Part shown: piece after piece, positions 15,772-23,736 of the stretch
Position numbering within the stretch: the first letter of the stretch is position 1
Layout: each line of letters begins with the position of its first letter
Origin: SIG440 sp045645905
GTDB taxonomy: Bacteria; Bacillota; Clostridia; Monoglobales; Monoglobaceae
Assembly: GCA_045645905.1 (NCBI GenBank)
Contig: JAZRJT010000084.1
Coordinates: forward strand, 1-31,812
DNA length: 31,812 nucleotides
Direction of reading: 5' to 3'
Made by a program: the position numbers and the translations under genes
Notes under the pieces: model-generated
The model's database searches: none
Told to the model about the DNA's origin: nothing
Seen by the model: only the letters and a program-made list of their open reading frames with translations

Positions 15772-16910
15772 ATTTTGTGCTCCATTCTGACAGCTTTGTC
15801 AATCTCTATTATGTCCTCAATTGTTGGATTTAATTTATTTTCATAACTGTTCATAACTTTTTCAACATATTCGGCAATGTCAAGAAAACCGATTTTATCC
15901 TGTAAAAATGCCGCTACAGCCACCTCATTTGCAGCATTCAGAACTGTAGGCATAACACCACCTGTCCTCCCGGCTTTTTTTGCAAGTGCAAGACAACGGA
16001 AGGTTTCCTCATCGGGCTCAAAGAATGTCATTTTGCCAATCTCGGCAAAGGACACCGACTTGTCAGGTGACGTCAGCCTTTCGGGATAGGTGAATGCATA
16101 CTGTATCGGATGCTTCATCGAAGGCAGACTTAGTTGTGCAATTACACTTTTATCAACAAACTCCACCATAGAATGAATAATGCTTTCACGGTGAATAACC
16201 ACCGAGATATCATCAAAATCCACATCAAAAAGCCATTTTGCCTCAATGATTTCAAGGCCCTTGTTCATAAGGGTAGCACTGTCAATTGTAATCTTTGCAC
16301 CCATTGACCAGTTAGGGTGTTTAAGTGCCTGTTCTTTTTTAATATCTTTTAACTCTTCACGTGTTTTACCAAAAAAAGGTCCGCCCGATGCTGTAAGCAA
16401 AATTTTATTGATTTCGGTATGACTTCCACCGTGCATTGATTGAAATATTGCAGAATGTTCGCTGTCAACAGGAAGCAACCGTACGCCGTGCTTTTTAACC
16501 GCATCGGTAAAAAGCTCGCCTGCTGTCACCAGAGTTTCCTTATTAGCAAGAGCAATATCCTTGCCTGCCTCTATCGCCTTCATTGTAGGAACAAGCCCTG
16601 CAAAACCAACGATAGCTGATAAAACCATCTCGACGTCCTTCGCTGTTGCAACAGCACAAAGACCTTCTTCACCGCACAAAACCTTGGTGTTTGTATCAGC
16701 AAGACGTGTCTTTAAATCACCGTATCTTTCACTATCCGCGACAACAACAAATCCCGGCTTATATTTTCTTGCTTGTTCCTCAAGAAGAGTGGTGTTAGCA
16801 TTTCCTGATATTGCTTTAACCGAAATATCCTTTATCCCCTTTAAGTCGTCAACCACCTGCAAAGCCTGAGTGCCGATTGAACCCGTTGACCCTAATATTG
16901 ATATATTCAT
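15768..16910 (-). CDS. dxr: 1-deoxy-D-xylulose 5-phosphate reductoisomerase
   Basis: The 380-residue enzyme converts DXP to MEP with NADPH, the first committed step of the MEP isoprenoid pathway. The NADPH site GSTGSIG is at 7-13. Metal and substrate residues lie in PVDSEHSAIFQS, and LTASGGPFFGKT and ALKHPNWSMGAKITIDSATLMNKGLE are diagnostic. The length is usual. It sits 21 bp after cdsA and overlaps rseP by 4 bp. With uppS upstream, the operon joins the start of isoprenoid synthesis with the making of undecaprenyl carrier lipid. Confidence 0.98.
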   Translation of the reverse strand: MNISILGSTGSIGTQALQVVDDLKGIKDISVKAISGNANTTLLEEQARKYKPGFVVVADSERYGDLKTRLADTNTKVLCGEEGLCAVATAKDVEMVLSAIVGFAGLVPTMKAIEAGKDIALANKETLVTAGELFTDAVKKHGVRLLPVDSEHSAIFQSMHGGSHTEINKILLTASGGPFFGKTREELKDIKKEQALKHPNWSMGAKITIDSATLMNKGLEIIEAKWLFDVDFDDISVVIHRESIIHSMVEFVDKSVIAQLSLPSMKHPIQYAFTYPERLTSPDKSVSFAEIGKMTFFEPDEETFRCLALAKKAGRTGGVMPTVLNAANEVAVAAFLQDKIGFLDIAEYVEKVMNSYENKLNPTIEDIIEIDKAVRMEHKI

Positions 16911-16931
16911 AAATTCCTGAAACCTTTCCGA

Positions 16932-17738
16932 TTATTTTAAAAATCCGATGTTAACAATATATAGATATACCAGCGGTGCAATCATAATTACACTGTCAAG
17001 TCTGTCTAATATTCCGCCGTGACCGGGGAACAGACTGCCATAATCCTTAATGCCGAATTTACGTTTGATTATTGATGCCGAAAGGTCGCCAATCTGTGAA
17101 ACAATTGACATTGCAAAGCCTAAAACCGCAAGACTTATATAATTCACTCTAAGCACCCACGCCTTTTCCATCAGCAATCCATACAGCATGCATACAATCA
17201 TACAGCCTAAAATTCCGCCTATTGAACCCTCAATTGTCTTTTTAGGGCTGATTTCGGGGCACAGCTTGTGTTTGCCTAAAAACACCCCCGCAAAATATGC
17301 ACAGGTATCTGTGAGAAATGCACCTATAAATGGTATCCAGATTAGTATTCCGCCATATTCAAGCTCTCTTATATACAAAAGATTTGTCAAAAAGTACGGA
17401 ATATAGATTACGCTGAATATCACCATTGCAGCATCGGTCACCGAAACAGTTTTGTGCTGTAAAAGCATAATTACAAACAGCAAAAACATAAAGAAATAAA
17501 CAAGTGGAGCATAAATCTGAGGATTTACAAAGCTTCTCATAAGAGGTAGGGCAATTGCCGCAAGGTATCCCAAAGCACAAAGACACTTTTTGTCCTTTAA
17601 TCCCGTAGCCTTATAAAACTCGTACAATCCAACTAGCGAGATTACAATAACAGCCCCTGCAATAACTGTACTACCCGACAATAATACCAACACAAGCAAG
17701 GGAATAAGAACAATTGCAGTTAAAATTCTTGTTTTCAT
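16932..17738 (-). CDS. cdsA: Phosphatidate cytidylyltransferase
   Basis: The 268-residue integral membrane enzyme makes CDP-diacylglycerol from CTP and phosphatidate for phospholipid synthesis. It has about seven or eight hydrophobic segments. The family signature near the C terminus is intact: SQIGDLSASIIKRKFGIKD followed by PGHGGILDRLDS, with the metal-binding aspartates. The central ISPKKTIEGSIGG block is also present. GGAGGAG precedes the ATG. A 65-bp gap with a strong hairpin separates it from uppS. Confidence 0.96.
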   Translation of the reverse strand: MKTRILTAIVLIPLLVLVLLSGSTVIAGAVIVISLVGLYEFYKATGLKDKKCLCALGYLAAIALPLMRSFVNPQIYAPLVYFFMFLLFVIMLLQHKTVSVTDAAMVIFSVIYIPYFLTNLLYIRELEYGGILIWIPFIGAFLTDTCAYFAGVFLGKHKLCPEISPKKTIEGSIGGILGCMIVCMLYGLLMEKAWVLRVNYISLAVLGFAMSIVSQIGDLSASIIKRKFGIKDYGSLFPGHGGILDRLDSVIMIAPLVYLYIVNIGFLK

Positions 17739-17763
17739 AAAAGCTCCTCCAAAGTTATCATTT

Positions 17764-17796
17764 GTAAAAACGGGCGGATGCTATCCGCCCGTTAAA
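17764..17796 (-). terminator. Hairpin between uppS and cdsA, possible attenuator
   Basis: ACGGGCGGAT (17770-17779) and ATCCGCCCGT (17783-17792) form a perfect 10-bp GC-rich stem with a 3-nt loop. On the minus strand it is followed by TTTTTAC. This would pass as an intrinsic terminator, yet it lies inside a conserved operon. Confidence 0.6.
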
Positions 17797-17803
17797 ATTT
17801 GTC

Positions 17804-18544
17804 CTAAACTTTGCCGAAACGTCTGTTTCGCTTTTGATAGTCAAGGATAGCCTGATACATATCTTTTTCGGAAAAATCAGGCCAGTTAATATTGCTGAAC
17901 CAGAATTCCGCATATGCAGCCTGCCACAGCAGGAAATTTGACAATCGATATTCACCGCTGGGTCTTATAATCAGGTCAACCTCGGGAAGACCACCGGTAT
18001 ACATCAACTCGTTCAAATCCTGTTCGGAAACATCTCTCAAAGTTCGCTTACCTTTTGCAATTTTCTCGGCAAGTGCCTTTGCCGCCTCGGTTATTTCCGC
18101 ACGTCCGCCATAATTAAGTGCAACATTAAGTATAAGACCGGTATTCTTTGATGTGTACTCCTCGGCGTGGTCAATTGCCGAATTTATCTTATCAGATAAC
18201 GCACTGCGGTCGCCAATAACCTTAAGAATAACGTTTGTTCCCTCAAACTGTTCCTCAACCTGTTGCAGATAATTATAAAGAAGCTCCATCAGGGCATCAA
18301 CCTCTGCCTTTGGTCTGTTCCAGTTTTCGGTGGAGAAGGCATATGCCGTAACACATTTTACACCAATTTTATTGCAGTATTTAACAATTTTTTTAAGAGT
18401 TTCTGCCCCGGCACGATGGCCTGCACTTCGGGGAAGCCCCTTAGATTTTGCCCATCGCCCGTTTCCGTCCATAATAATTCCTATATGCTGAGGGATATTC
18501 CCCGGGTCAAGAGCCTCAATATCTTTTCTTCTTCTAAAAAACAT
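17804..18544 (-). CDS. uppS: Undecaprenyl diphosphate synthase (cis-isoprenyl transferase)
   Basis: The 246-residue enzyme elongates farnesyl diphosphate with isopentenyl units to the C55 carrier lipid of peptidoglycan synthesis. The signature HIGIIMDGNGRWAKSKGLPR holds the catalytic aspartate, followed by GHRAGAETLK, YAFSTENWNRP and the C-terminal DLIIRPSGEYRLSNFLLWQ. The usual TSGE/RTGGE block reads RPSGE here, a common variant. It starts 6 bp after frr, with AGAGGT as ribosome binding site. Confidence 0.97.
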   Translation of the reverse strand: MFFRRRKDIEALDPGNIPQHIGIIMDGNGRWAKSKGLPRSAGHRAGAETLKKIVKYCNKIGVKCVTAYAFSTENWNRPKAEVDALMELLYNYLQQVEEQFEGTNVILKVIGDRSALSDKINSAIDHAEEYTSKNTGLILNVALNYGGRAEITEAAKALAEKIAKGKRTLRDVSEQDLNELMYTGGLPEVDLIIRPSGEYRLSNFLLWQAAYAEFWFSNINWPDFSEKDMYQAILDYQKRNRRFGKV

Positions 18545-18550
18545 AAAAGG

Positions 18551-19093
18551 TTAAACCTCTAAAATCTCTTTTTCTTTTGCTGAAACTATCGTATCAATCT
18601 GAGCTACAAACTTATCGGTAAGCTTTTGAATCTGTGTCTCGAGATTCTTTAAATCATCCTCGGTGATTTCCCCGTCCTTTTTCTGCTTCTTAAAGCCTTC
18701 AAGAGCATCACGACGCACATTACGTACAGCAACCTTACATTCTTCGCCACGCTTTGAAATGCCTTTAACCAGTTCCTTTCTTCTTTCCTCGGTAAGGGGA
18801 GGGAAGTTAAGACGAATAGTCTTGCCGTCGTTGTTGGGAGTAATACCTACATCCGACTTAAGAATTGCCTTTTCAATTTCACCTAAGATTGATGCATCCC
18901 AGGGCTGAATGGTAATTGTTCTTGGCTCGGGAACTGCGATTGTTCCTACCTGCTGAACAGGAGTTGCAACGCCATAATACTCAACTGTTACCTTGTCTAA
19001 AATTGCAGGGTTTGCACGTCCTGCACGAATTGCCGCCAAATCTGCCTGAAGAACGGCGATAGCTTTTTCCATTTTACTTTCTGCGTTTTTCAT
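18551..19093 (-). CDS. frr: Ribosome recycling factor
   Basis: The 180-residue protein, slightly shorter than the usual 185, splits the post-termination ribosome together with EF-G. Diagnostic blocks are LAAIRAGRANPAILDKV, VQQVGTIAVPEPRTITIQPWD and RLNFPPLTEERRKELVK, with a long C-terminal helix rich in Lys and Glu completing the three-helix bundle. It lies 27 bp after pyrH and 6 bp before uppS. AAAGGA is about 12 bases before the ATG. Confidence 0.98.
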   Translation of the reverse strand: MKNAESKMEKAIAVLQADLAAIRAGRANPAILDKVTVEYYGVATPVQQVGTIAVPEPRTITIQPWDASILGEIEKAILKSDVGITPNNDGKTIRLNFPPLTEERRKELVKGISKRGEECKVAVRNVRRDALEGFKKQKKDGEITEDDLKNLETQIQKLTDKFVAQIDTIVSAKEKEILEV

Positions 19094-19120
19094 AGAATTA
19101 TATTTCCTTTCAGATATATA

Positions 19121-19825
19121 TTATTTTACAATAGTTCCGATTTCTTCGCCCTGAATTGCCCTTTTGATATTTTCGGGGTCATTAAGACCAAATACCAGAA
19201 TGGGAATATTGTTGTCCATACAAAGTGATGTGGCTGTTGAATCCATTACACCAAGCCCGCGATTGAGAACATCAATATAGCTGAGACTGTCAAACTTTAC
19301 AGCGTTGGGATTTACGTGGGGATCGCTGTCATAAACTGCATCAACCTTCTTTGCAAGAAGGATGATTTCTGCATCAATCTCGGCAGCACGAAGAGCCGCT
19401 GTTGTATCTGTTGAGAAGAACGGATTGCCTGTTCCGCAAGCAAAAATAACTACTCTGCCTTTATCCAGATGACGCATTGCCTTAAGTCTGATATAAGGCT
19501 CGGCAATCTGTCTCATCTCAATTGCAGTCTGAACACGAGCTGCAACACCCTGCTGTTCAAGAGCATCAAGAAGTGCCAGAGAGTTGATAACTGTTGCCAG
19601 CATACCCATATGGTCTGCACGGCTTCTGTCCATTCCCTCGCCTGTTCTGCCTCTCCAGAAATTGCCGCCGCCTACAACAATGGCAATTTCACAGCCCATT
19701 TCAGAACATTCCTTAATTTTTTCCGCAATGCTTGTAACGGTTGCACTGTCAAGGCCAAAACCCTTTTCGCCCGCCAGGGCTTCACCGCTGATTTTAAGCA
19801 TCACTCTTTTGTATTTTACTGCCAT
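19121..19825 (-). CDS. pyrH: UMP kinase
   Basis: The 234-residue amino-acid-kinase-fold enzyme phosphorylates UMP to UDP, feeding RNA and UDP-sugar synthesis. Motifs are KRVMLKISGEALAG, IVVGGGNFWRG, the MGMLATVINSLAL block and the ATP-site stretch LLAKKVDAVYDSDP. The ATG at 19825 is chosen for its GGAGG at 8 bases; an in-frame ATG 12 codons upstream would include this site. In most Firmicutes rpsB-tsf precede pyrH; here a gene for an unknown membrane/coiled-coil protein takes that position, 58 bp upstream. Confidence 0.97.
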   Translation of the reverse strand: MAVKYKRVMLKISGEALAGEKGFGLDSATVTSIAEKIKECSEMGCEIAIVVGGGNFWRGRTGEGMDRSRADHMGMLATVINSLALLDALEQQGVAARVQTAIEMRQIAEPYIRLKAMRHLDKGRVVIFACGTGNPFFSTDTTAALRAAEIDAEIILLAKKVDAVYDSDPHVNPNAVKFDSLSYIDVLNRGLGVMDSTATSLCMDNNIPILVFGLNDPENIKRAIQGEEIGTIVK

Positions 19826-19883
19826 AGGTTTTCCTCCATAGAAAAATTTATTTTTACGCAAGGCTCATCGCCCTGATTTATAC

Positions 19884-20402
19884 TTATTCCGAAATATCAA
19901 TAACTGTAATATCAGGCTCAACCTCGGGTTTAATGCCGCCTTCGGGTGTTGTCACGGTATCGGGTGTAAATTCTTCACCGTCGGTTGCTTCAGCATTAAC
20001 TTCATCCCCTGTATGATTGCTATCCGCATTAGGTTTGGTTTCTTCTACAGCCGAAGTTTCTGCAGAGGTAGTTGTTGACGGCCCTTTAACAGGCTCCGTC
20101 GGGGTGGTTGATGCCGGGGTGTCTACCGTCTGAGGCGCCGGGGTGTTGACATTGTTCTTGTACTTTTCGACCGTAGCATTAAGATATTCAACCTCGTCTT
20201 CAAGGGTCTGTACCTGGGTTTTAAGCTCTTCGTTCTCGGTTGCAACATCATTGCTGTCAAAAGCAGAAAAACTAATAGGATTTATAATAAGGCTAAAGGA
20301 AAGAAAAAACGACACAACAAAAACAAGTAGTGTACCGAAAACAATTCCGGTCCCCAATAAAATCTTTTTTGTTTTTACGGACATTTGTGATTTGTCACTC
20401 AT
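19884..20402 (-). CDS. Unknown membrane-anchored protein with coiled coil and Pro/Thr/Glu-rich tail
   Basis: I do not recognise a family for this 172-residue protein. A basic N terminus is followed by one strong membrane segment (14-40), a heptad-like helix (about 54-83, ENEELKTQVQTLEDEVEYLN) and a low-complexity tail rich in Thr, Pro, Glu and Ala (86-172) ending in PDITVIDISE. This layout suits a bitopic protein with its C terminus outside, a linker or scaffold in the envelope, somewhat like FtsL/DivIC-type or cell-wall-spanning proteins; that is inference from layout only. It has AGAGGAG before the ATG, a good promoter upstream, and no terminator before pyrH, so it probably heads the pyrH-to-rseP operon. 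Confidence 0.75.
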   Translation of the reverse strand: MSDKSQMSVKTKKILLGTGIVFGTLLVFVVSFFLSFSLIINPISFSAFDSNDVATENEELKTQVQTLEDEVEYLNATVEKYKNNVNTPAPQTVDTPASTTPTEPVKGPSTTTSAETSAVEETKPNADSNHTGDEVNAEATDGEEFTPDTVTTPEGGIKPEVEPDITVIDISE

Positions 20403-20440
20403 ATCATAAACTCCTCTTTAAAGATAATCTCATTTTTAAA

Positions 20441-20469
20441 AGTATATCATATCTTTATAAACTATTCAA
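20441..20469 (-). promoter_or_regulatory. Sigma-A promoter ahead of the membrane protein and pyrH operon
   Basis: TTGAAT and TATACT are separated by 17 bp, with TG one base before the -10. No other promoter of this quality was noticed before rseP. Confidence 0.75.
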
Positions 20470-20524
20470 GAGAAAAATGATTTTTTATCCTGAAAAAATG
20501 TAAAGTGCTGAAATGGGTGTTTTC

Positions 20525-20553
20525 TTGACAAAATCCCTGTTATGTGTAATAAT
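20525..20553 (+). promoter_or_regulatory. Sigma-A promoter of the AI-2E transporter gene
   Basis: TTGACA is 17 bp from AATAAT, about 60 bp ahead of the start codon, in the 211-bp divergent gap. A second TTGACA at 20568-20573 has no matching -10. Confidence 0.65.
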
Positions 20554-20613
20554 TAATTAAGAAATAATTGACAATATTTATGTTTAAAGTCTTCAGAAAG
20601 GAAGTTCTCTTAT

Positions 20614-21699
20614 ATGCAAAACGAACGTCTTGAAAAGCGTAAGGAATTTATTATCAATACGGCTTATATCGCACTTGTTGCCGTGCTGACTCTTTTGGGT
20701 TTGAAATATGCCGCAAAGTGGCTTATGCCCTTTATTGTCGGCTTTGTTATTGCCCTGTCTGTCAATGCACCCGTCAGTGCAATATGCAAACGAATTAAAA
20801 TCAATCGCAAACTCTGTGCAATTGTTGTCCTTATTATCGAATATTCGCTGCTTGTTTTACTTGTATGGGGACTTGGTTCAAAAATATACGATTCTCTTAA
20901 AAACCTGTTTTCAAATATGCCCGCATATTATGACAACAGTATTCAGCCCTTCCTTCTTTGGCTTAACAAAACCATCACAGATTTAACGGCAAATATATCA
21001 CCTGATACTTTAAATCAGATATACAGCGTGCTTGAAAGTGCCATAGATTCAATTCGTGATTTTATTATCACTTTGTCTACCTCTATGGGCAAGCTTCTTG
21101 CAAGCACTACGGCAAAACTGCCATTCTTCTTTATTTCCTTTGTGTTTGCAATTTTATCGTCTGTGTTTATCAGCATGGACTACAGTAGCATAATTTCTTT
21201 TATCAGAAAACAGCTCCCGCCCAAAGTTGCAGGATTTTTGGGTGACGCAAAAGAACACTTAGGCAAAACAATCCTTCGGTATCTGCGTGCCTACCTTATA
21301 ATCTGGATTCTCACCTTTGCGGAACTTTCAATAGGACTTTCCATACTGAAAATCGAAAGTGCCATCGGAATCGCCGCACTCATCGCTTTTGCCGATGTCT
21401 TTCCTGTTATCGGCACGGGCGGAATTCTTATCCCCTGGGCAATCTTTTCGCTGATAACCCGTAATTACTACGTGGCAATCGGTCTTATAATTATATATCT
21501 TATTGTTCTGCTTGTACGAAATTTTGCCGAGCCTAAAATCGTGGGTGACCAGTTGGGTCTGCATCCCCTTGTTACGCTGATTGCCATCTACCTTGGTTAT
21601 CTGTGGATGGGTGTTGGCGGAATGATTATTCTCCCCATAAGCCTGACAATTCTTATAGGGCTTCACAAAAGCGGTAAAATCAAGCTGTGGAAGGATTAA
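20614..21699 (+). CDS. AI-2E family transporter
   Basis: The 361-residue polytopic membrane protein has about eight hydrophobic segments with the family layout: two or three helices at the N terminus, an amphipathic central stretch (IYDSLKNLFSNMPAYYDNSIQP), then a C-terminal bundle containing ADVFPVIGTGGILIPWAI and the conserved EPKIVGDQLGLHPLVTLIAIYLGY. Members export diverse small molecules or exchange sodium and protons; the substrate cannot be told from sequence. Many clostridial homologues of this length occur (YtvI-like). The 2-hydroxyacid dehydrogenase gene follows after 19 bp, so the two are likely cotranscribed. Confidence 0.9.
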   Translation: MQNERLEKRKEFIINTAYIALVAVLTLLGLKYAAKWLMPFIVGFVIALSVNAPVSAICKRIKINRKLCAIVVLIIEYSLLVLLVWGLGSKIYDSLKNLFSNMPAYYDNSIQPFLLWLNKTITDLTANISPDTLNQIYSVLESAIDSIRDFIITLSTSMGKLLASTTAKLPFFFISFVFAILSSVFISMDYSSIISFIRKQLPPKVAGFLGDAKEHLGKTILRYLRAYLIIWILTFAELSIGLSILKIESAIGIAALIAFADVFPVIGTGGILIPWAIFSLITRNYYVAIGLIIIYLIVLLVRNFAEPKIVGDQLGLHPLVTLIAIYLGYLWMGVGGMIILPISLTILIGLHKSGKIKLWKD

Positions 21700-21718
21700 T
21701 TTAAAGGAGAACCGCTCA

Positions 21719-22663
21719 ATGAAAATAGCAATTCTTGATAAATCAACTCTTGGTGCAGATATTGACCTTTCGTCCATACGGGCATTGGGGGAGACAACAG
21801 AATATCCCACCACAACTTTCGAAGAAATGAAAGAACATATCGGCGATGCCGATGTGATAGTTATCAACAAAGTAAAGTGCAATGAAAGCACTTTGAAAAA
21901 TTCCCCAAATCTAAAACTTATCTGTGTTGCGGCAACAGGCTATGACAACATTGACCTTGAATACTGCAAAAGCCGTGGCATTGCTCTTTGCAACGTGCCC
22001 GGATATTCCACCGACAGCGTTGCACAAGTATCGGTTGCAATAGCAATGTCGCTTGCCACTCGCCTTACCGAATACCGAAGTTTTGTAAACTCAGGCAAAT
22101 ATACAGAGTCAGGCGTTGCCAACTCACTTGTCCCCGTCTTTCACGAAATGAGTTCTTTGGTGTGGGGCGTTGTAGGCGGTGGTGGAATAGGTACAAAGGT
22201 TGCTGAAATTGCCAAGGCTATAGGTTGCAATGTTATGGTGTGCCGTCGCAAGCAGGAAGGCAGTTTCCCCCTCACGGATATTGACACCATCTGCCGTGAA
22301 TGTGATATTATTTCCCTTCACGTCCCGCTGTCAAACAGCACACGCAATATGATAAACCGCAGCCGAATTGAGTCAATGAAATACGGTGCTATTGTTATAA
22401 ACACCGCAAGGGGAGCGGTCGCAGATGAGGCCGCACTTGCGGATGCCGCAAAGACAGGGAAAATATTACTTGGCTGTGATGTATATTCCACCGAGCCATT
22501 CGATAAAAGTCATCCCTTTTATGAAATTAAGGACCTTGACAATGTATGCCTTACACCACATATGGCATGGGGCGCATATGAGTCACGGATGCGATGTATA
22601 AATATTATTTCAAAAAACATAAGATGTTTTTTTAACGGCAATGCTCAAAACCGTATTATATAG
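21719..22663 (+). CDS. D-isomer-specific 2-hydroxyacid dehydrogenase
   Basis: The 314-residue NAD-dependent enzyme reduces 2-keto acids to D-2-hydroxy acids or the reverse. The nucleotide-binding motif is GVVGGGGIGTKVAEIAKAIG in the middle. The catalytic arginine lies in INTARGAVADE, and the acid-base histidine is in LTPHMAWGAYESR, with the aspartate/glutamate of the relay in DVYSTEPF. It resembles glycerate/hydroxypyruvate-type members (a Trp follows the catalytic His), but the substrate is not certain. AAAGGAG precedes the start, and a terminator lies directly after the stop codon. Confidence 0.9.
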   Translation: MKIAILDKSTLGADIDLSSIRALGETTEYPTTTFEEMKEHIGDADVIVINKVKCNESTLKNSPNLKLICVAATGYDNIDLEYCKSRGIALCNVPGYSTDSVAQVSVAIAMSLATRLTEYRSFVNSGKYTESGVANSLVPVFHEMSSLVWGVVGGGGIGTKVAEIAKAIGCNVMVCRRKQEGSFPLTDIDTICRECDIISLHVPLSNSTRNMINRSRIESMKYGAIVINTARGAVADEAALADAAKTGKILLGCDVYSTEPFDKSHPFYEIKDLDNVCLTPHMAWGAYESRMRCINIISKNIRCFFNGNAQNRII

Positions 22664-22695
22664 TAAAAGCTCCCGATTTAAAGGGAGCTTTTATT
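22664..22695. terminator. Terminator between 2-hydroxyacid dehydrogenase gene and prmA
   Basis: TAAAAGCTCCC (22664-22674) pairs with GGGAGCTTTTA (22683-22693) around an 8-nt loop, with A and T tracts on both sides. It sits between two convergent genes. Confidence 0.9.
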
Positions 22696-22716
22696 AATAG
22701 CATTATTATCCTAAAA

Positions 22717-23685
22717 CTATAGTGTGCAAACTACCGCTGCCCATTCGCCCATAGTGCGGACTTCCTTCACTTTAAGTCCTGCATTTTCAAGAGCGACAAC
22801 CACCTCGTCCTTTCGGTCGATAATTATTCCCGAGCAGATAAACACACCGTCTTCCTTCATAAAATCCTTCACGAACCCTGAAAGTGCGATAATTACATCT
22901 GCCACGATATTAGCAAGTACAATTTCGTATTTATTTTCGGCAAGCTTTGCATATAAACCTTTGTCCGTTGTAATATCCCCGTCATAGCCGTGATATATTT
23001 CACGGGGCAGACCGTTGAGTGCCAGATTGGAATATGCAACCTCCACCGCCATAGGGTCGATATCAACAGCCGTTGCATCACCTGCGCCAAGAAGCAAAGT
23101 AATCACCGAAAGAATCCCCGAGCCGCAACCAAGGTCAAGCACCCTGTCGCCCTGCTTTACGTATTTTTCAATCTCTTCGATACACATTTTTGTACTTTCA
23201 TGAGAGCCTGTTCCAAAGCTCATACCCGGATTAATCAGGAATTTTACTCTGTCATTTTGCGGAACATCCGTCTCCCATTCGGGCACAACAAGGACACGTT
23301 TGCCGATTTCCAGCGGCTTAAAATATTGCTTCCAGTTTTCAGACCAGTCCTCGTCCTTCATATTCTCGGTAAGTATATCAAGACTACCGAAAATATCTTC
23401 GGTATCGGCTTTGCGGAGTTCGTCAACAGCACTCTTTAGCCGGCTCAGCTGTGCAATACCTTCTTCATCTTTTGAAAAATATATTGTTATACAGCTGTCT
23501 GCATCCTTTAATTTTTCAAGCTCCTCATCAACATAATCCCAATACTTACGGTTGTTTTCGAGAAATTCTTTAAAATCTTCCTTGTCGCTGATTTCAATAC
23601 CTGTTATGCCCATATCATAAAGCATACCACACACGGGGTCAATGCCTTCGTTGGTGGTTATGATTTTAATTTGTATCCAATCCAT
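22717..23685 (-). CDS. prmA: Ribosomal protein L11 methyltransferase
   Basis: The 322-residue methyltransferase modifies L11. The N-terminal substrate-binding domain is followed by the SAM site VLDLGCGSGILSVITLLLGA and VDIDPMAVEVAYSNLALNG, and by the NIVADVI active-site block (motif IV). PGMSFGTGSHESTK upstream of the SAM site is the PrmA hallmark. The ATG at 23685 has GAGGAGA 5 bases upstream; the longer frame would start inside an intergenic hairpin. It is the last gene after dnaJ, as in most Firmicutes. Confidence 0.97.
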   Translation of the reverse strand: MDWIQIKIITTNEGIDPVCGMLYDMGITGIEISDKEDFKEFLENNRKYWDYVDEELEKLKDADSCITIYFSKDEEGIAQLSRLKSAVDELRKADTEDIFGSLDILTENMKDEDWSENWKQYFKPLEIGKRVLVVPEWETDVPQNDRVKFLINPGMSFGTGSHESTKMCIEEIEKYVKQGDRVLDLGCGSGILSVITLLLGAGDATAVDIDPMAVEVAYSNLALNGLPREIYHGYDGDITTDKGLYAKLAENKYEIVLANIVADVIIALSGFVKDFMKEDGVFICSGIIIDRKDEVVVALENAGLKVKEVRTMGEWAAVVCTL

Positions 23686-23709
23686 AATTTTCTCCTCACA
23701 AATACGTAA

Positions 23710-23728
23710 GGGAGGATATAATCCTCCC
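23710..23728. repeat. Hairpin between dnaJ and prmA
   Basis: GGGAGGAT and ATCCTCCC pair around ATA, with ACGT words on both flanks. No U tract follows on the minus strand. It may stabilise or process the dnaJ-prmA transcript; this is only a structural observation. Confidence 0.6.
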
Positions 23729-23736
23729 ATAAAACG

